A stretch of DNA of 64,000 nucleotides from assembly GCF_004770155.1 (NCBI RefSeq), contig NZ_RQFA01000028.1, positions 109,501 through 173,500 on the forward strand. The letters run 5' to 3'. The notes beneath the pieces were generated by a model. The model was not told the DNA's origin. It searched no databases and saw nothing but the letters and a program-made list of their open reading frames with translations. How positions within the stretch are numbered: the stretch's first letter is position 1; every line of letters starts with the position of its first letter. A program made the position numbers and the translations under genes. This document shows positions 54,635-63,744 of this stretch, in pieces. The stretch comes from Leptospira gomenensis. GTDB taxonomy: Bacteria; Spirochaetota; Leptospiria; Leptospirales; Leptospiraceae.

Positions 54635-54851
54635 ACTAATATAACGCCCTTTTAAATTGATTTCGCCCCATTAGCATTGGGCATTGATTCAAAAAATTTC
54701 CCTGTACAATGAACTTCATACAAGATTCGAAGCATCTTTGTACAGCGATAATCTGTAAAGTTAAATGATCTTACTACTGGATTCAATTTCACTGTTTTAA
54801 AACTGAAACAACCAGTACGATGTTTTGTTTATCGGAATAACAACAACCTAT

Positions 54852-55227
54852 TTAGCGAAGACCTAAAACCGCCGGTTTAGGAGCAATTTCAAGCTGATTC
54901 GTTTCTTTGTTTAGTTTTACTGGACGACCTTGATTTAAAAATGAGAAAACCTTATTATGAACCGGTAGCCAATACTTTTTGTCTTTTTCGATTACTTCGA
55001 TTTCTCTTTCAAAATTAGATATCCAGGTCCTATAAAAGTTTATAGTATCTAAATCGTTAATGACTTTTAGCCCTTCATCAGAAATATTACGACTATTACC
55101 CGTATACTCGATCTCAGATGAGAATCTTATTGGATCAGCCATAACAGGTTTTCCATCGACAAGTTCCAGCTCGCTGATACAGTGTTTTGCTTCTTCTCCT
55201 GAATTTGCCCTTTTCCAAAAAATTGCA
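54852..55227 (-). pseudogene. C-terminal fragment of an unrecognised gene
   Basis: A minus-strand frame with an ATG at 55142 but coding-like sense extending upstream (CNAIFWKRANSGEEAKHC, ELELVDGKPVMADPIRFS) until it meets the transposase end near 55240. It ends EIAPKPAVLGLR. The start is missing, so the gene seems cut by the insertion element. Family unknown. Confidence 0.45.
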
Positions 55228-55243
55228 TTGCAGCCATGTGAAA

Positions 55244-55850
55244 CCAGCGACCTCGACCAACGATTTTTACTTTTTCTTTCAATTGCAATTTGTTTTTCAG
55301 AACTTCATAAGCGGTTTTTCCGAAAAGTCCTCCGTGCGGTCTGAGCATATTGTAATAATTTTCCCATTCCGATAACTTTTTACTCGAATCAACGTCATCC
55401 TTATATTCAAAAAGCTGATAAAACTCAGATTTACCAGTACGATGCGAACGTTCAACTTTACCGTTCAGCCGAGGCGTCCCAGGTTCAATCTAGGAATGAT
55501 GTATTCCTTGGCCTTCGATATGCCAATGAAACTTCGCTTGAAATTCGGGCCCATTATCAGTTCTGATTGTATGGATTCGAAATGGGAATTTTTCTATTAC
55601 GTAGTCAACAAAATCAATAGCAGATTGTTGAGTATGAGTTTGATATATTTTTAAAGCACGTATTCGAGAAGCGTCATCAATAGCCGTATATTAAAATCTC
55701 TTAATTTCTTTTCCTTTGGAATTACGGAAAGAAAGGAATTTTACATCTATTTGCACTTGATGCCCTGGAACCTTTTTTTCATATCGAATAAACGAAGACG
55801 GAAGGAAACCAGAGGCTGTTGAAAACTTCGTTCGGCACATATTACTATGT
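55244..55850 (-). pseudogene. integrase-type transposase remnant (IS481-like), 5'-truncated
   Basis: One continuous minus-strand frame from ~55850 shows a DDE integrase core: GHQVQIDVKF (first Asp), RTDNGPEFQ (second Asp), RLNGKVERSH (Glu), and the end ENYYNMLRPHGGLFGKTAYE. Two in-frame stops interrupt it: TAA at 55691-55693 where relatives would have a residue before YTAIDD, and TAG at 55489-55491 before IEPGTPRLNG. The N-terminal helix-turn-helix is missing. The element is dead. Confidence 0.82.
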
Positions 55851-55947
55851 TAAACCGGAAAACTCGACGCTGTATCTAAACGAGTTTTCGTTTCTCAAAA
55901 ACGTTCGAGTTCTCGGTCTTGATGTTATTTCAGAAGATCAAGGTCTG
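55846..55947. repeat. dispersed non-coding repeat, copy 2
   Basis: Second copy of the repeat at 52196, lying between the transposase remnant and the end of the flagellar gene at 55969. Includes the same hairpin AAACGA-GTTT-TCGTTT at 55878-55893. It may be a shared end of an insertion element. Confidence 0.7.
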
Positions 55948-55968
55948 TTGAGATGTGCGAAGGGATGT

Positions 55969-56832
55969 TTATCGCAAGACGTCGCTTAAAAGTTTACCGA
56001 GCATTTGATCCTGAGTCTGAACCGTCTTTTGATTGGCTTCATAGGAACGATTGACCTCGATCATTTCCACCATTTCGGTAACGACACTTACGTTAGACGC
56101 TTCTAAATATCCCTGAAGCACGGAAGGCTCGTCTTTGAGTTCGAAAGGAACCGGTTCTCCCGACTCGGGGGTATCCGAGTAAAACGAATCCCCTTCCTTA
56201 TCCAAATGACGCGGATTTTCAACGGTACGGATCTTGATCCGATCCAAAAGAACCGGAGTTTCAAAACGATTTTTATCAATCGAAGTTCCATTCACCGGAT
56301 CGTTGCCTATTTCTCCGTTGATCCAGACTTCTCCGTTCTCTTTAATCAAAAAATTTCCTCTTGCGACACGAATCGGACCGTTCTCACCCAACAGAGGAAA
56401 CCCTTGCGGAGTGACGAGATAACCGTTCGTATCCATAACGAAGGCTCCGCTTCTCGAGAGACGCTCGCCGCGATTGGTCATAACGCTGAAAAAAGCCGGA
56501 TGTTCGTTTCCCGGTTTATCCTGCAACATCAGGTCGAAAGGATTCTCCGTTTTTTTTACGGCGCCTTGTTCGAAACGGGTATAAACCTCGTTCACTTCTC
56601 CGCCTAACCCTAGTTTGCCGACCAACGGAGCCGTATCGAAAGAACCCATCGGAACCTTTCCCACTCCGTCCTCGTCGAAACGATGGATCAAAAGTTCCGG
56701 AAACGTCTTGAACACGGTCGTATCTCTTTTGAAGGCCGTCTTATCCACGTTCGCGAGATTGTTGGAAATGACGTCCATTCTCGTCTGCTGAATGATCATT
56801 CCGTTAGCGCCAGTATACATTCCTCTCAACAT
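55969..56832 (-). CDS. flagellar basal-body rod/hook protein of the FlgF/FlgG (FlhO-like) family
   Basis: 287 residues. N-terminal rod motif [20 protein letters not shown] (~9-28) and C-terminal [25 protein letters not shown] followed by QDQMLGKLL, both conserved in axial proteins. The middle (~95-230) carries the FlgG-type domain ([17 protein letters not shown]). It forms part of the rod of the periplasmic flagellum. FlgF versus FlhO cannot be decided from this gene alone, so no symbol is given. It has no flagellar neighbours here. Confidence 0.88.
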   Translation of the reverse strand: MLRGMYTGANGMIIQQTRMDVISNNLANVDKTAFKRDTTVFKTFPELLIHRFDEDGVGKVPMGSFDTAPLVGKLGLGGEVNEVYTRFEQGAVKKTENPFDLMLQDKPGNEHPAFFSVMTNRGERLSRSGAFVMDTNGYLVTPQGFPLLGENGPIRVARGNFLIKENGEVWINGEIGNDPVNGTSIDKNRFETPVLLDRIKIRTVENPRHLDKEGDSFYSDTPESGEPVPFELKDEPSVLQGYLEASNVSVVTEMVEMIEVNRSYEANQKTVQTQDQMLGKLLSDVLR

Positions 56833-56903
56833 CGTATCTTCCCCCGTTCTATTTTAGGATCGGAGAATTTCGGAAATCCCCTAACGTTTTTGAGGACATA
56901 AAT

Positions 56904-57356
56904 CTAGTTTTTTCCCTTCCAAACCCAACGCAACGGACCCGATCCGTATCTTCCGAGACGGTCTCCCGCGTTCGTCAATTTACACTTCGACAAGGAAAGA
57001 CATCCGCAACCGATACAAACCGATAACCCGCTTTTCAGAAGTTCCAATTCGCGGATTCGATCCTCGATTCTGGTAGTCCAGGTTCTCGACAACTTCGACC
57101 AATCCTGTCCGGTGGGGGTGTAATCTTCGGGAAGTTTGGAAACCTCGTTTCCGATCTCATCCAAAGAAAGCCCTACTTTCTGCGCGAATACGATGAAGGC
57201 GATTCTTCTCAAAACGTGCCTCGGATAACGCCTATGACCCGAGGATGATCTCTGCGATACGATCAAACCCCGCTCCTCGTAAAATCGAAGCGCAGAAGAA
57301 GCCACCCCGCTCCGTTTTGCGACTTGGCTGATACTCAACAATTCCTCTTTGTCCAT
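56904..57356 (-). CDS. soxR: redox-sensitive regulator SoxR (MerR family)
   Basis: 150 residues. MerR helix-turn-helix at ~7-45 (SISQVAKRSGVASSALRFYE), dimer helix ~80-112, and the [2Fe-2S] ligands Cys114, Cys117, Cys119 and Cys125 in CIGCGCLSLSKC, exactly the SoxR spacing. It activates target promoters when redox-cycling compounds oxidise the cluster. Divergent from an MFS pump with SoxR-like operators between them, so the pump is its likely target, as in non-enteric bacteria. Confidence 0.94.
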   Translation of the reverse strand: MDKEELLSISQVAKRSGVASSALRFYEERGLIVSQRSSSGHRRYPRHVLRRIAFIVFAQKVGLSLDEIGNEVSKLPEDYTPTGQDWSKLSRTWTTRIEDRIRELELLKSGLSVCIGCGCLSLSKCKLTNAGDRLGRYGSGPLRWVWKGKN

Positions 57357-57461
57357 TTCCGTTCTTTTCCTTTTTTGAATTCCGGATCGATCGTTCTACT
57401 CGATTTACCGCCGTTCGCCTTTTTTCGCAGTTCTGTTTCGGGTAAAATTATTCCGAAAAGT

Positions 57462-57475
57462 TAAAGTTAACTTTA
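57462..57475 (-). promoter_or_regulatory. SoxR-type dyad near soxR
   Basis: TAAAGTTAACTTTA, a perfect 14-base palindrome with the same AAGTTAACTT centre as the E. coli SoxR site. It lies ~105 bases before the soxR start and may serve autoregulation. Confidence 0.55.
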
Positions 57476-57576
57476 GCTTTAATTTTTTCCCTTTTGATTC
57501 CATTCAGACTTTGATAGAAAACCCGTTCTAAAACGGAACTTTTTTTGAAAATTCGGTAAAAAATTAGAAAGGTGGG

Positions 57577-57607
57577 TTTACTTAAAGCGGACTTTAACTT
57601 ATAGAAT
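57577..57607 (+). promoter_or_regulatory. SoxR-activated promoter with 19-bp spacer
   Basis: A -35-like TTTACT at 57577-57582 and a -10 TAGAAT at 57602-57607 are separated by 19 bases, the stretched spacing used by MerR-family activators. The spacer holds the dyad TTAAAG-CGGA-CTTTAA (57582-57597), with arms like those of the site at 57462. Direction is toward the MFS gene. Confidence 0.6.
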
Positions 57608-57826
57608 TAAAAACGGCCGAATACATCGGCACGGACATACTATGACCTCGAAAAAAGAATCGAACCTACTTCCAAGGAAGAACCTCTCCTACCGTAAACC
57701 GAAAAGGCGATCATTCCCGTTTCTGAAAAATGATTGCTCGAATCCGGAGGCCGCGCGCTCCTAATCCAATGTTCGTCTAACGGAATCCTGTGTTCCGGTT
57801 TTGCCCCGATTTTCCAAGGAAACATT

Positions 57827-59092
57827 ATGAAATCCTCATTTACTAAATATCAGACATTCGTGATCGCCTTATTGGCGTTCGTTCAATTCACCGTCGTTCT
57901 CGACTTTATGATTCTATCTCCTCTCGGAGTCCAGGTGATGGAATCTCTGAAAATCTCGACGGATCAGTTCGGATTGGTAGTTTCCGCATACGCGTTCAGC
58001 GCCGGTTTCGCGGGGATTCTTTCCGCGGGATTCGCGGATAAATTCGATCGAAAGAAGTTCCTTCTGTTTTTTTACGCAGGTTTCGTCCTTGGAACCGCGT
58101 TATGCGGCATGGCCACTTCGTACGATTTCCTTCTTTTCGCGAGGATCGTAACCGGTCTTTTCGGAGGCGTCATCGCATCGGTGAGTTTCGCGATCATAGC
58201 GGATCTTTTCCCGCTCGAAACCAGAGGAAGGGTGATGGGTTTCGTCATGACGGCGTTCGCCGCAAGTCAGGTGTTCGGTCTTCCGTTGGGAGTGTTTATC
58301 TCCAACCACTGGGGCTGGCAATCCACGTTTTGGCTGATCACGTTCGTAAGCGGCGCGGTGGGAATTCTAATTCTCTTATCCTTACAACCGATCGACGCGC
58401 ATCTCAAAGCGAAAAACCAGAAAAACGCGCTCCTACATCTTTTACAGACCGCAGGAAGAAGAAGTTATTTTCCCGGTTTTATCGCCACCATGTTCCTCGC
58501 GACGGGAGGATTTATGCTGATGCCTTTCGGAAGCGCGTTCACCGTTCACAATCTCAAAATTCCTCTCACAGATCTTCCTATGATTTATATGATCACTGGA
58601 ATCGTAAGCATCGGAGCGGGTCCGATTCTGGGACGCGCGGCCGATTCCTTCGGCAAGTACGTCGTTTTCGCGGGCGCGTCGATCGCCGCGATCGCGATCA
58701 TTCTACTGTATACGAGAATGGGGGCCACTCCTCTTTGGCTGGTCATACTGATCAACTCATCGCTTTTTATACCGATCACGGGAAGGGTAATTTCGGCTAA
58801 CGCGTTGACGTCCGCGGTTCCCGATATTCCGGACCGGGGTGCGTATATGGCGATCAGCTCTTCCCTACAACAGTTTTCGGGAGGAATCGCCGCTTATTCC
58901 GCGGGCTGGATCGTGGTCCAAACTCCGAGCGGATATCTGAAAGGATACGAGACTCTGGGATACGTCGTCGCGGTTTCGATAACGGTAACCGTTTTTCTGA
59001 TGTATCGCGTGGATCGACTCGTATATTCCAAATCCAATCCTACGAACAAACAGAATCCTCCCCTGGAGCCGGAAGTTTCATTAGAAAGTTAG
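57827..59092 (+). CDS. MFS transporter, probable SoxR-controlled efflux pump
   Basis: 421 residues from the ATG at 57827 (AAGGA six bases upstream); the frame is open from 57734. Twelve membrane helices, with motif A as GFADKFDRKKFLL and motif C-like GFVMTAFAASQVFGLPLG. Likely exports drugs or redox-active compounds; divergent soxR and a SoxR-type promoter support this. The tail (~25 residues) is polar. Confidence 0.87.
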   Translation: MKSSFTKYQTFVIALLAFVQFTVVLDFMILSPLGVQVMESLKISTDQFGLVVSAYAFSAGFAGILSAGFADKFDRKKFLLFFYAGFVLGTALCGMATSYDFLLFARIVTGLFGGVIASVSFAIIADLFPLETRGRVMGFVMTAFAASQVFGLPLGVFISNHWGWQSTFWLITFVSGAVGILILLSLQPIDAHLKAKNQKNALLHLLQTAGRRSYFPGFIATMFLATGGFMLMPFGSAFTVHNLKIPLTDLPMIYMITGIVSIGAGPILGRAADSFGKYVVFAGASIAAIAIILLYTRMGATPLWLVILINSSLFIPITGRVISANALTSAVPDIPDRGAYMAISSSLQQFSGGIAAYSAGWIVVQTPSGYLKGYETLGYVVAVSITVTVFLMYRVDRLVYSKSNPTNKQNPPLEPEVSLES

Positions 59093-59428
59093 AATATTCA
59101 ATAATAAAAATATGTTTTTATTTGGGGGGCGGTTTTTTAAACGCGAATTCTGACCGAGTAAAAGCGGCGGAAACGAAAAATGGAAACGCGCACTCCGTTT
59201 CGAGAGGAGCCGCTCAGAACGTCTTACCATGGGATTTCGATTTTTATCGCGGATTTTCAAAAACATCGTCCTTTTTTAAAACGACAAAAAAACCGCACCT
59301 ACGACGGAAAGTCGGTTTCCCGATTTTCCGGGTCCGAATTGTTCTTGATTTATAAGATCCGGTTTCTTATCTCATACCAGGACAAGGAATTCTTTCGAAA
59401 ATAAGAAATCGTTTTCGTCCTTTATAGT
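59093..59428. other. 336-base intergenic stretch
   Basis: Begins with an AT hairpin AATAAAAA-TATG-TTTTTATT (59103-59122) that may end the MFS transcript. The rest shows no supported gene or repeat. Confidence 0.45.
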
Positions 59429-61165
59429 ATGGATTCAGTCCGTTTCGAAACGTCCTTATCTACCGTCAAACGCCGCAAAAAACAAACCTTTTCCGTTCGT
59501 TTCGTTTTGATGCTTTTGTTGTCCACTTTCGGTTGTGTAAAACCGATTTACAACGGGGAAATCCCTTTTTCCAAAGCCTGGTGGGAGTTGAAACTTCTTT
59601 CTTGTACGTTCACCGGTGCTTGTGTGGACGATTCCCCTCCTTCCGTTTCGGTTATCAATCTTACGGCGACCCGCACTTCCTACTTAGAATCAGGATTTAT
59701 CGTAGGCACGGCTTCGGACGACGATTCTCTTTCACAGGTGGAAGTCAGTCTGGACTCGGGTCCGTTTTTTCCCACGCTCGGTTTGACGCAGTGGCGTTTC
59801 GCGGTTCCGCTTTCCTGGAGAGAAGGAAGTCTTCATACGGTTCGGATAAGGGCGTTGGACTTCGGAGGAAACGTTTCTCCGATCCTCGATTTTTCCGTGC
59901 GTAAAGGAAACAACAAAGACGCGAACGGAGACGGATTTCCGGATGCGGCCGTGTTAGCTACGTTATTCGGCATCGATAGAAGCGGGAGTGTTTATCTCTA
60001 TTACGGTTTAGACAGAAATTCCGTTAATCCGACAAACTTCTCCGATGCGAACGTCACGCTCAGCGGCGCGGCCAATAACTCGTTCGGATATGCGCTTCGA
60101 TTGGCGGACGTAAACGGAGACGGATACGCGGATCTGATCGCCGGCGCCTCTTTGGAATACGGAGGCGGAAACGGAAATCTGTATATCTTTTATAGCCGAG
60201 GTCAAATTGGGATCGTGGGAACCAGTTATCTCGACGCGGATCTCGTCTTAAATGCGGGAGCGAATACGCTTCTCGGATACGGAGTTGCGGTAGGAGACGT
60301 CAACGGGGACGGAATCATGGACGTCGCCGGAGTGGGATATTCCGGAACCGGAATCGCGCGAATCTACCACGGCTCTACGACCGGAGTTTCCACGACTCCC
60401 GACACGAGCATCAACGGACCGGGAAGTAACTTCGGCTCCGCCGTAGAACTCGGAGATTTTAACGGGGACGGGTTTGCGGATCTTGTGGTAAACGACAATA
60501 TCTTTGCAGGCAATGCCGGTAGAATCTGGATTTTTCAGAGTACGGGAGTTGCGGGAATTACGGCGACCAGCGTAGCCGGTGCGGCGATGACCCTCACCGG
60601 AGCGGGCGGAGGAAACCAGTTCGGAATCTCCATGGGAAGTGGGGATATCAACCGGGACGGGTTTGCGGATTTGGTCGTAGGAGCTCCCGCCCTCGGAGCC
60701 GCGTATATTTTTTTCGGAAGCGCGGTAGGATTGACCGGGACACTTTCCACGCACGCAAACCAAACCTTACCTGGGGCGGCCAGTTTTGGAGGTGGGATTG
60801 CCTTGGGAGATATGAACGGAGACGGATTTTTGGATCTTGCCGTACAATGCGCCACCTTTGCGGGCAACCAAGGAAGACTGGAACTTTACCCGTATTCCGG
60901 AGGAACGATTTCGACGACCGCATCGAATATCATTCTCGGAGAAGCGGCCGGGGACGTTTTCGGAAGTCCTACAATTTCCGATTTCAACGGAGACGGATTT
61001 GCGGATCTGCTCGCGGGGGCGCCCGGATACAATACGGCAGACGGAAGATTCTATTTTTTTAGAAGCACAGGCCTCGCGGGAATCGTTGCTCCTGCCGCCA
61101 CGGGAGCCGACTTTTTCGTCAACGGAGCGGCCAATACCGAATTCGGAGCCAATTTCAACCGATAA
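59429..61165 (+). CDS. FG-GAP (integrin-alpha-like) repeat lipoprotein
   Basis: 578 residues. Basic N-terminus, hydrophobic segment and lipobox STFGC near residue 36. An Ig-like domain (~70-165), then seven FG-GAP/VCBS repeats with calcium-type loops (DANGDGFPD, DVNGDGYAD, DVNGDGIMD, DFNGDGFAD, DINRDGFAD, DMNGDGFLD, DFNGDGFAD), forming a seven-bladed propeller. Surface location and ligand binding are inferred. It stands alone between the MFS and acyltransferase genes. Confidence 0.87.
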   Translation: MDSVRFETSLSTVKRRKKQTFSVRFVLMLLLSTFGCVKPIYNGEIPFSKAWWELKLLSCTFTGACVDDSPPSVSVINLTATRTSYLESGFIVGTASDDDSLSQVEVSLDSGPFFPTLGLTQWRFAVPLSWREGSLHTVRIRALDFGGNVSPILDFSVRKGNNKDANGDGFPDAAVLATLFGIDRSGSVYLYYGLDRNSVNPTNFSDANVTLSGAANNSFGYALRLADVNGDGYADLIAGASLEYGGGNGNLYIFYSRGQIGIVGTSYLDADLVLNAGANTLLGYGVAVGDVNGDGIMDVAGVGYSGTGIARIYHGSTTGVSTTPDTSINGPGSNFGSAVELGDFNGDGFADLVVNDNIFAGNAGRIWIFQSTGVAGITATSVAGAAMTLTGAGGGNQFGISMGSGDINRDGFADLVVGAPALGAAYIFFGSAVGLTGTLSTHANQTLPGAASFGGGIALGDMNGDGFLDLAVQCATFAGNQGRLELYPYSGGTISTTASNIILGEAAGDVFGSPTISDFNGDGFADLLAGAPGYNTADGRFYFFRSTGLAGIVAPAATGADFFVNGAANTEFGANFNR

Positions 61166-61216
61166 ACGAAGTCGTTTTTTGCAACCTCCGGGCCCATCCG
61201 ATCTCCAAATAACCGT

Positions 61217-61984
61217 ATGCAAAAACAAACAACTTCCGACGAAAGAAACGATCGTCCCCGCAAATACAGGGCTCCCGACGCGGAACCGGGCGTCCACCCG
61301 GGGAGTTCCCACAGAGTCAGAAAAGTTCTCCGTTGGTTCGGAGGAATTTACGGAAGCCTCCGTTACAAAACCGAGGTACACGGTTTGGAAAACGTTCCCA
61401 AAGAAGGAACCGTTCTCGTACTCGTAAAACACCAAAGAAACGACGATATCCCGGTCGGATTGGCCAAAGCCCTGTATAAGGTGCGTTGGGATATCTGGGC
61501 GATCATGAAGGATTCCATGGCAGCTCCGATGTTTTTCGATTTTTTTCTGAAATGCGGCGGAATTCCTCTCAACCGAAACGAACCTCGTAAAAGCAAACGA
61601 GATCTTTTGTTCGCAAAAAAGACATTATACAACGGTAATATGCTCGTGATCTTTCCGGAACAAACGACGGTGCCTTACAAAATGGGCAAAGGAAGACCGG
61701 GCGCGTTTCGATTCATCGTAGGCAAACCGGAAAACCCTCTTCCGGTCCTTTGTCTCGGATTGGATTACAGACCGAAAGGATTTTTACGGAGAACCTCGCT
61801 TACGATCCGGATCGGAGAAGTGAAACATCTTCACCCGGACGCGGATCCGGAGGAATTTTTACACGAAAGGATGCACGAGATCGCGACGTTGACGAATATG
61901 AAATACCCGTTTCAGTTTAAAAAATCGGAAAAGGAATTCTCGGAAGAATCGGATTCCGCCAAAATTACGGAAACAGCACAATGA
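61217..61984 (+). CDS. 1-acyl-glycerol-3-phosphate acyltransferase-like (PlsC family)
   Basis: 255 residues. The HX4D catalytic box is in VKHQRNDDIPVG, followed by GGIPLNRNEPRKSK and the FPEQTTVPYKMGKGRPGAF block, all PlsC signatures. It adds an acyl chain to a lysophospholipid at the inner membrane. Its stop overlaps the start of the patatin gene by four bases (ATGA), so the two are coupled; one makes and the other probably cleaves acyl-glycerol esters. Confidence 0.88.
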   Translation: MQKQTTSDERNDRPRKYRAPDAEPGVHPGSSHRVRKVLRWFGGIYGSLRYKTEVHGLENVPKEGTVLVLVKHQRNDDIPVGLAKALYKVRWDIWAIMKDSMAAPMFFDFFLKCGGIPLNRNEPRKSKRDLLFAKKTLYNGNMLVIFPEQTTVPYKMGKGRPGAFRFIVGKPENPLPVLCLGLDYRPKGFLRRTSLTIRIGEVKHLHPDADPEEFLHERMHEIATLTNMKYPFQFKKSEKEFSEESDSAKITETAQ

Positions 61985-63039
61985 AAATCCCCGAAGCGAG
62001 AGGCAACAAACGCGCGTTACTCGTGGAAGGAGGAGGAATGAAAGGAGCCTTCGCCGGAGGAGCATTACATTCTTTGCATACGTTGGTTTCTCCGAAACAC
62101 TTCGACCTCGTGGTGGCCGTATCCTCTGGAGCGTGTTCCGCTGCCTATTACGTGACCATGCCCGAACCGGAACCGGAAAAAAATCTCAAAACCCTCGCCA
62201 TCTGGTATTTCGAATTGGCGGGAAGAAAGTTGATTTCTCCGTTTCATCCTTTCCGCGGAAAGACGTTTTTGGATCAGGAATATCTTGTGGACGACCTATT
62301 CGGAAAAAAATATCCGCTTCCCGCGGAGAATTTCGAAAAGTCCGGACTACCCGAATTCCGCGTCGCCGTAAGTAATCTGCAAACCAGAACGATCGAATAC
62401 GTGCGCGCCACTTCCTCGAACATATTCGATCTTTTGAAAGCAGCCACCGCGCTCCCCATCGCGACCCGAGGAAAACACAAGGTGAACGGAACAACTTACG
62501 CAGACGCGGCGGTGCTCAACCCCCTGCCACTCGAGGATTTGATCGAAGCGGGATATAAGGATATTACGATAGTCTTAAATTCTCCCGTGGAACGTGTATC
62601 GCCCCCTTTCGGAATGTTCACGAGCCTTTTATCGTTTCCTAAGGATTGGAAAATGGCGAAACTCATGAGCCGCTGGCACCACCATCACTTCAACATCGCG
62701 AGGGCGGTCGCACAAAAACCTCCCGTCGGAGTCAAAATTCATACGATCTCGCCGGAAGAACCGTTGCCGGTAACTCTCGTAACGACGAACGGAAACAAAC
62801 TCAGGGAAGCAGTAGAATTGGGAATTCGCAAAGGAGAAGAGATTTCCCGGATGTTACTAAAAACGTTTGCACCGCTTCGCGAATCCAAAGAAGGGGATTC
62901 GAAACGAAAATCCAAAACCGGAACGGGCGCAAAAACAACGAAACTCGTAAGACCCGCACCGAAACGGAAAAAAACCGTCTCCAAAAATAAAAAATCGACC
63001 CAACAGACCAAGCCTAAGACCGCAAAAACGAAAAAATGA
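61981..63039 (+). CDS. patatin-like phospholipase
   Basis: 352 residues. Oxyanion loop EGGGMKGAFAGGAL (~18-31), nucleophile Ser in AVSSGACSAAY (usual GxSxG with Ala for the first Gly), and catalytic Asp in DAAVLNPLP (usual DGG/DGA). Fatty acyl hydrolase on phospholipids is expected. The last ~60 residues are strongly basic (KRKKTVSKNKKSTQQTK) and probably bind membranes or nucleic acid. Coupled to the acyltransferase by ATGA overlap. Confidence 0.87.
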   Translation: MKIPEARGNKRALLVEGGGMKGAFAGGALHSLHTLVSPKHFDLVVAVSSGACSAAYYVTMPEPEPEKNLKTLAIWYFELAGRKLISPFHPFRGKTFLDQEYLVDDLFGKKYPLPAENFEKSGLPEFRVAVSNLQTRTIEYVRATSSNIFDLLKAATALPIATRGKHKVNGTTYADAAVLNPLPLEDLIEAGYKDITIVLNSPVERVSPPFGMFTSLLSFPKDWKMAKLMSRWHHHHFNIARAVAQKPPVGVKIHTISPEEPLPVTLVTTNGNKLREAVELGIRKGEEISRMLLKTFAPLRESKEGDSKRKSKTGTGAKTTKLVRPAPKRKKTVSKNKKSTQQTKPKTAKTKK

Positions 63040-63177
63040 AACGAAGTGGAAATCGCATGCGATCGGACTTCGTTTTCCCGCACATTTGGAAACCGACGCC
63101 GGAGCGGATTTTCGTTTTCGAATCGGCGACAATCGAATTAGTTAAGAATTTCATGTTTTTCTCATACAAACAACGTC

Positions 63178-63208
63178 AAAAAAAACGCCGGAAGATAAAT
63201 TTCCGACG
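63178..63208 (-). terminator. rho-independent terminator of doxX
   Basis: On the minus strand the stem CGTCGGAA / TTCCGGCG (one G-U pair) with a 7-base loop is followed by eight T residues (63185-63178). It begins 20 bases after the DoxX stop. Confidence 0.8.
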
Positions 63209-63228
63209 CGAAGGAACGTATAAACGAA

Positions 63229-63675
63229 TTACTGTTTGAGTTTTTCCATGATATAAGCGTCCACGGAATAGGCCCCTCCTCCCGCTATCAACAAGACGAG
63301 CGCCATAACGATCGCGAGTATATGATATTCAAAACCCTCTCCCGCCTGGTTTCCGAACCAATTCATGAAAAATCCGTTCTGCCTGACGAAAACGGCAGCT
63401 CCGATCATGGTAAGCGCGATTCCGAACGCGGACAACTTGGTGCAAAAACCGAAGATGAGCCCGAGCGCACCGAAAAATTCCGCCAGAATCACGAGAAACG
63501 CGACGAAGGAAGGAACTCCGATTGAATTAAAAAAAGAGATCGTCGCCCCGAAACCTGAACCGCCGAACCAGCCCAATAATTTTTGGGCGCCGTGCGGAAG
63601 TATTACGATTCCGAGTCCGACCCTCACGAAAGTAAGAATAAGATTCGTATCGGTTTGAAAGATTTTTTCGATCAT
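63229..63675 (-). CDS. DoxX-family membrane protein
   Basis: 148 residues, four membrane helices, DoxX signatures: VRVGLGIVILPHGAQKLLGW at the N-terminus and FFGALGLIFGFCTKLSAFGI. Related proteins act in redox or quinone-linked stress responses; the function is unsettled. AGGAGAAT lies before the ATG at 63675. The divergent or upstream AraC-type gene could control it. Confidence 0.88.
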   Translation of the reverse strand: MIEKIFQTDTNLILTFVRVGLGIVILPHGAQKLLGWFGGSGFGATISFFNSIGVPSFVAFLVILAEFFGALGLIFGFCTKLSAFGIALTMIGAAVFVRQNGFFMNWFGNQAGEGFEYHILAIVMALVLLIAGGGAYSVDAYIMEKLKQ

Positions 63676-63744
63676 TGAATTCTCCTAATGATGATCGAAC
63701 TATAGGGGAAGAAACCTGGAATGTAAATGGACGGTTTCGATATT

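Larger units (their letters stand above)
52196..55947. mobile_element. AT-rich accessory island bounded by repeat copies
   Basis: The ~3.7 kb between the two repeats is visibly more AT-rich than both flanks. It carries a small lipoprotein gene, a WG-repeat protein gene, a gene fragment and a decayed transposase, between housekeeping-like genes on each side. The boundaries are set by the repeats and the composition change. Whether it moved as a unit is inference. Confidence 0.4.
57357..57826. other. 470-base divergent control region of soxR and the MFS pump
   Basis: AT-rich DNA holding two SoxR-type dyads (listed separately) and the promoters. After 57610 only short unsupported frames occur, so the pump mRNA would have a leader of ~210 bases. 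Confidence 0.6.

Noticed and set aside
57734..57826. N-terminal extension of the SoxR-linked MFS pump
   Set aside because: The ATG at 57827 has a good AAGGA site and starts just before the first membrane helix; the extension is unlike MFS proteins.
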